From: Pseudokordiimonas caeni
Lineage (GTDB): Bacteria; Pseudomonadota; Alphaproteobacteria; Sphingomonadales; Kordiimonadaceae
Assembly: GCF_026719705.1 (NCBI RefSeq)
Contig: NZ_JAPPRR010000001.1
Location: 907,255 to 971,254, forward strand
Length of the DNA stretch: 64,000 nucleotides
Direction: 5' to 3'
Shown here: positions 62,365 to 64,000 of the stretch, in pieces
Numbering within the stretch: the stretch's first letter is position 1
Layout: the number at the start of each line of letters is the position of its first letter
Program-made: the position numbers and the translations under genes
Notes under the pieces: model-generated
Database searches by the model: none
The model's input: only the letters and a program-made list of their open reading frames with translations
What the model was told of the DNA's origin: nothing

Positions 62365-64000
62365 ATGGATAGCCGGTTGCCGGACCGTTCGGCCGAGACC
62401 CTGACCTACGGGGCCTCCACCGCAGGCATCAGCCTTGTGCTGATGGCGGTGGCCGGGTTGATGATGTCCGGCGGGATTGCCGCCATCGCCTATCTCCTTG
62501 GCGGGGTAGAAGGAATGGTGTTGGGCGGCGGCCTTGCGTTGACGCTTGCGGCTGCCATCGTGATCCGGCGCCTCGCGCTTCTTGATCAGCCCCGCAAGGC
62601 CATCGATTTCCTCGATCCCGAACTCGTCCGGATGCTGTGCGGCATCAACCGGCGTGCGATGCTGGTGACCGGGCTTTCCGGCGATCCGGTTTCGCTCAAC
62701 TCCGCGTTTGAGCGGCTGACGGGCTCGGGTGCTGCCGGGCTGCACGACCTGATCGCGGGCGAGGCCGCCCACCGGTCGCTTGGCACGCTCGTGCGCAATG
62801 TGCGGCAAACCGGCGAGGGCTCGGGGACCTTTCCGCTCGCCTCTGATCCGGCGCAGGAAATCACCCTCCGCGGGCGGCGCACCGCGCACTATATGATCTG
62901 GGAAGTTTCGGTCGACAGCTATGAAGCGCGGCTGGATCAGGAACGCGAGCGGTTGGCGGGCTTCGCCGCCCCGCTTTTCGACCGTATCCAGGCAGGCATC
63001 GTACTTGAGGACAAGACGGGCAGGCTGATCGCCACCAACCAGACGGTGCGGGACTGGCTGGGGCTTGCATCCGATGATCCGCTGCCGGCGAGCCTGCCGC
63101 TCGATCATGAAGGGCGCCACCTGAAGATCGGTCGACGCCGCGATATGGCGGTCAGGACCGTGAGCCATGAACTGACGACGCGCGAGAAAGACAGGCATAT
63201 CGGCCGCTACCGCTTCCTCATCAGCGCGGAATCGCTGCGCCAGCGTCCGGGGCGTGAAGACGGCGCGATCCTTATCGATCCGATGCTGGATACCGCCCCC
63301 GTCTCCGTTGCGGTGGCCGACCGCGCCGGCAAGGTGCGGGAGACGAACGCGACCATGAAGGGAGCCTCCATCGGGCGCGGCCTCAAGGACGGCGACAGCA
63401 TCCTCAATATCGTGCACGAGGAAGACCGGACCGAACTGAAGCGTCATCTGGAACTGGCCGCCGCCAGCGAGATTTACGACCGGCCCATTGATGTGCGCTT
63501 CAATGTGCAGCCCGAACGGGTGGGGCAGATTTATTTCTCGAGCGTGGCGACCGAGAAAGAACAGCTCGCGATCCTTTATTTCCTTGATACAACACAGGAA
63601 AAGAGCCTGGAGCGGCAGTTTGTGCAGGCCCAGAAGATGCAGGCCGTGGGCCAGCTCGCCGGTGGCGTTGCACACGATTTCAACAATCTGCTGACAGCTA
63701 TCCTCGGCTTCTGCGACCTTCTTCTTGTGCGGCACGATGCGGGGGACCAGTCTTTCTCCGATATCATGCAGATCAAACAGAATGCCAACCGCGCCGCTAA
63801 CCTCGTGCGGCAGCTTCTGGCCTTCTCGCGCCAGCAAACCCTGCGCCCCAAGGTGCTCCTTATCACCGATATCCTGGCCGAGGTTTCAAACCTTATCCGC
63901 CGCCTGATCGGCGAGAATATCGAGCTGAAGGTGGTGCATGGCCGCGACCTGATGCCGGTGAAGGTGGACCAGGGCCAGCTGGAACAGGTGATAATCAACC
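62365..64000 (+). CDS. cckA: Cell-cycle hybrid histidine kinase CckA (cut by window edge)
   Basis: The visible 545 residues contain two N-terminal transmembrane helices (about 20-70), two PAS-like regions (about 200-400) and the kinase dimerisation domain with phospho-acceptor His437 in GGVAHDFNNLLTAILGF, a signature of CckA. The ATP-binding and receiver domains lie beyond the window. CckA controls the CtrA phosphorelay, which governs flagellar class II genes and, in Caulobacter, the cell cycle. ATG 62365 lies behind GGGGGAGGA. It follows flhB by 85 bases. Confidence 0.9.
   Translation, partial: MDSRLPDRSAETLTYGASTAGISLVLMAVAGLMMSGGIAAIAYLLGGVEGMVLGGGLALTLAAAIVIRRLALLDQPRKAIDFLDPELVRMLCGINRRAMLVTGLSGDPVSLNSAFERLTGSGAAGLHDLIAGEAAHRSLGTLVRNVRQTGEGSGTFPLASDPAQEITLRGRRTAHYMIWEVSVDSYEARLDQERERLAGFAAPLFDRIQAGIVLEDKTGRLIATNQTVRDWLGLASDDPLPASLPLDHEGRHLKIGRRRDMAVRTVSHELTTREKDRHIGRYRFLISAESLRQRPGREDGAILIDPMLDTAPVSVAVADRAGKVRETNATMKGASIGRGLKDGDSILNIVHEEDRTELKRHLELAAASEIYDRPIDVRFNVQPERVGQIYFSSVATEKEQLAILYFLDTTQEKSLERQFVQAQKMQAVGQLAGGVAHDFNNLLTAILGFCDLLLVRHDAGDQSFSDIMQIKQNANRAANLVRQLLAFSRQQTLRPKVLLITDILAEVSNLIRRLIGENIELKVVHGRDLMPVKVDQGQLEQVIIN

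Noticed and set aside
62083-63837. A 584-codon minus-strand frame
   Set aside because: It is antisense to the end of flhB and to cckA, which carries the kinase histidine motif. No support for the minus frame.

Overview
The window looks like the chromosome of a free-living, flagellated, aerobic alphaproteobacterium. By eye the G+C is about 60% and coding is dense. The evidence for this group is a CckA-type hybrid histidine kinase directly behind fliQ-fliR-flhB, a phasin gene with TGC-N3-GCA (PhaR-type) operators, a TonB-dependent receptor, an S9 dipeptidyl-peptidase and a DUF885 peptidase. A Kordiimonadales-, sphingomonad- or Caulobacter-like relative is plausible but is only a guess. I saw no rRNA, tRNA, CRISPR array, transposase, integrase or phage gene. 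No gap between genes exceeds 300 bases.

Layout. 1-6370 (+) is a compact fatty-acid activation and beta-oxidation run: SDR, thiolase, quinone-oxidoreductase-like MDR, patatin-like lipase, long-chain acyl-CoA ligase, second SDR. 6440-11251 holds a carbapenemase-type class A beta-lactamase, a periplasmic isoaspartyl peptidase, a DUF885 peptidase and a cysteine synthase. 11256-15623 holds a Sel1/TPR protein, an Lrp-type regulator divergent from alanine dehydrogenase, an asparaginase and a GNAT enzyme. 15620-20491 is a phenylalanine/tyrosine degradation locus with a divergent MarR regulator: hppD, an unassigned VOC protein, fahA, maiA and phhA. Homogentisate dioxygenase is missing from it. 20565-24372 holds a solute-binding protein, a SnoaL-like protein and a TetR-led operon (SRPBCC, VOC/PhnB, GST) with a perfect self-operator.

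24410-36451 is a leucine catabolism block: leucine dehydrogenase, a giant fused 2-oxoacid:ferredoxin oxidoreductase, mscL, isovaleryl-CoA dehydrogenase, both methylcrotonyl-CoA carboxylase subunits, methylglutaconyl-CoA hydratase and a divergent LysR regulator. 36473-40848 is an RND efflux pair. 40855-43861 holds a Sel1 protein, a group III truncated hemoglobin with an NsrR-like palindrome, and threonine ammonia-lyase. 43969-49547 is a TetR / TonB receptor / acyl-CoA ligase / alpha-beta hydrolase module of unknown substrate. 49642-57282 holds a dipeptidyl-peptidase, a phasin with a structured 3' region, release factor 3, a VOC protein, a chromate transporter and an SMP-30/strictosidine-synthase-like lactonase. 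57287-64000 is a divergent flagellar export and basal-body cluster (fliP, fliO and an FlhB C-terminal paralogue on minus; flgB, flgC, fliE, fliQ, fliR, flhB on plus), followed by a cckA cut by the window edge.

Regulation is unusually readable here. I can point to promoters or operators for hppD, the 24 kb tetR, the TonB receptor, the truncated hemoglobin and the phasin, and to several hairpin terminators. The most unusual structure is 3' of the phasin: two successive strong hairpins, both with CCUCCCC-type loops and the second a Rho-independent terminator. This is the architecture expected of an anti-Shine-Dalgarno ('cuckoo'-type) small RNA made from a phasin mRNA 3' end.
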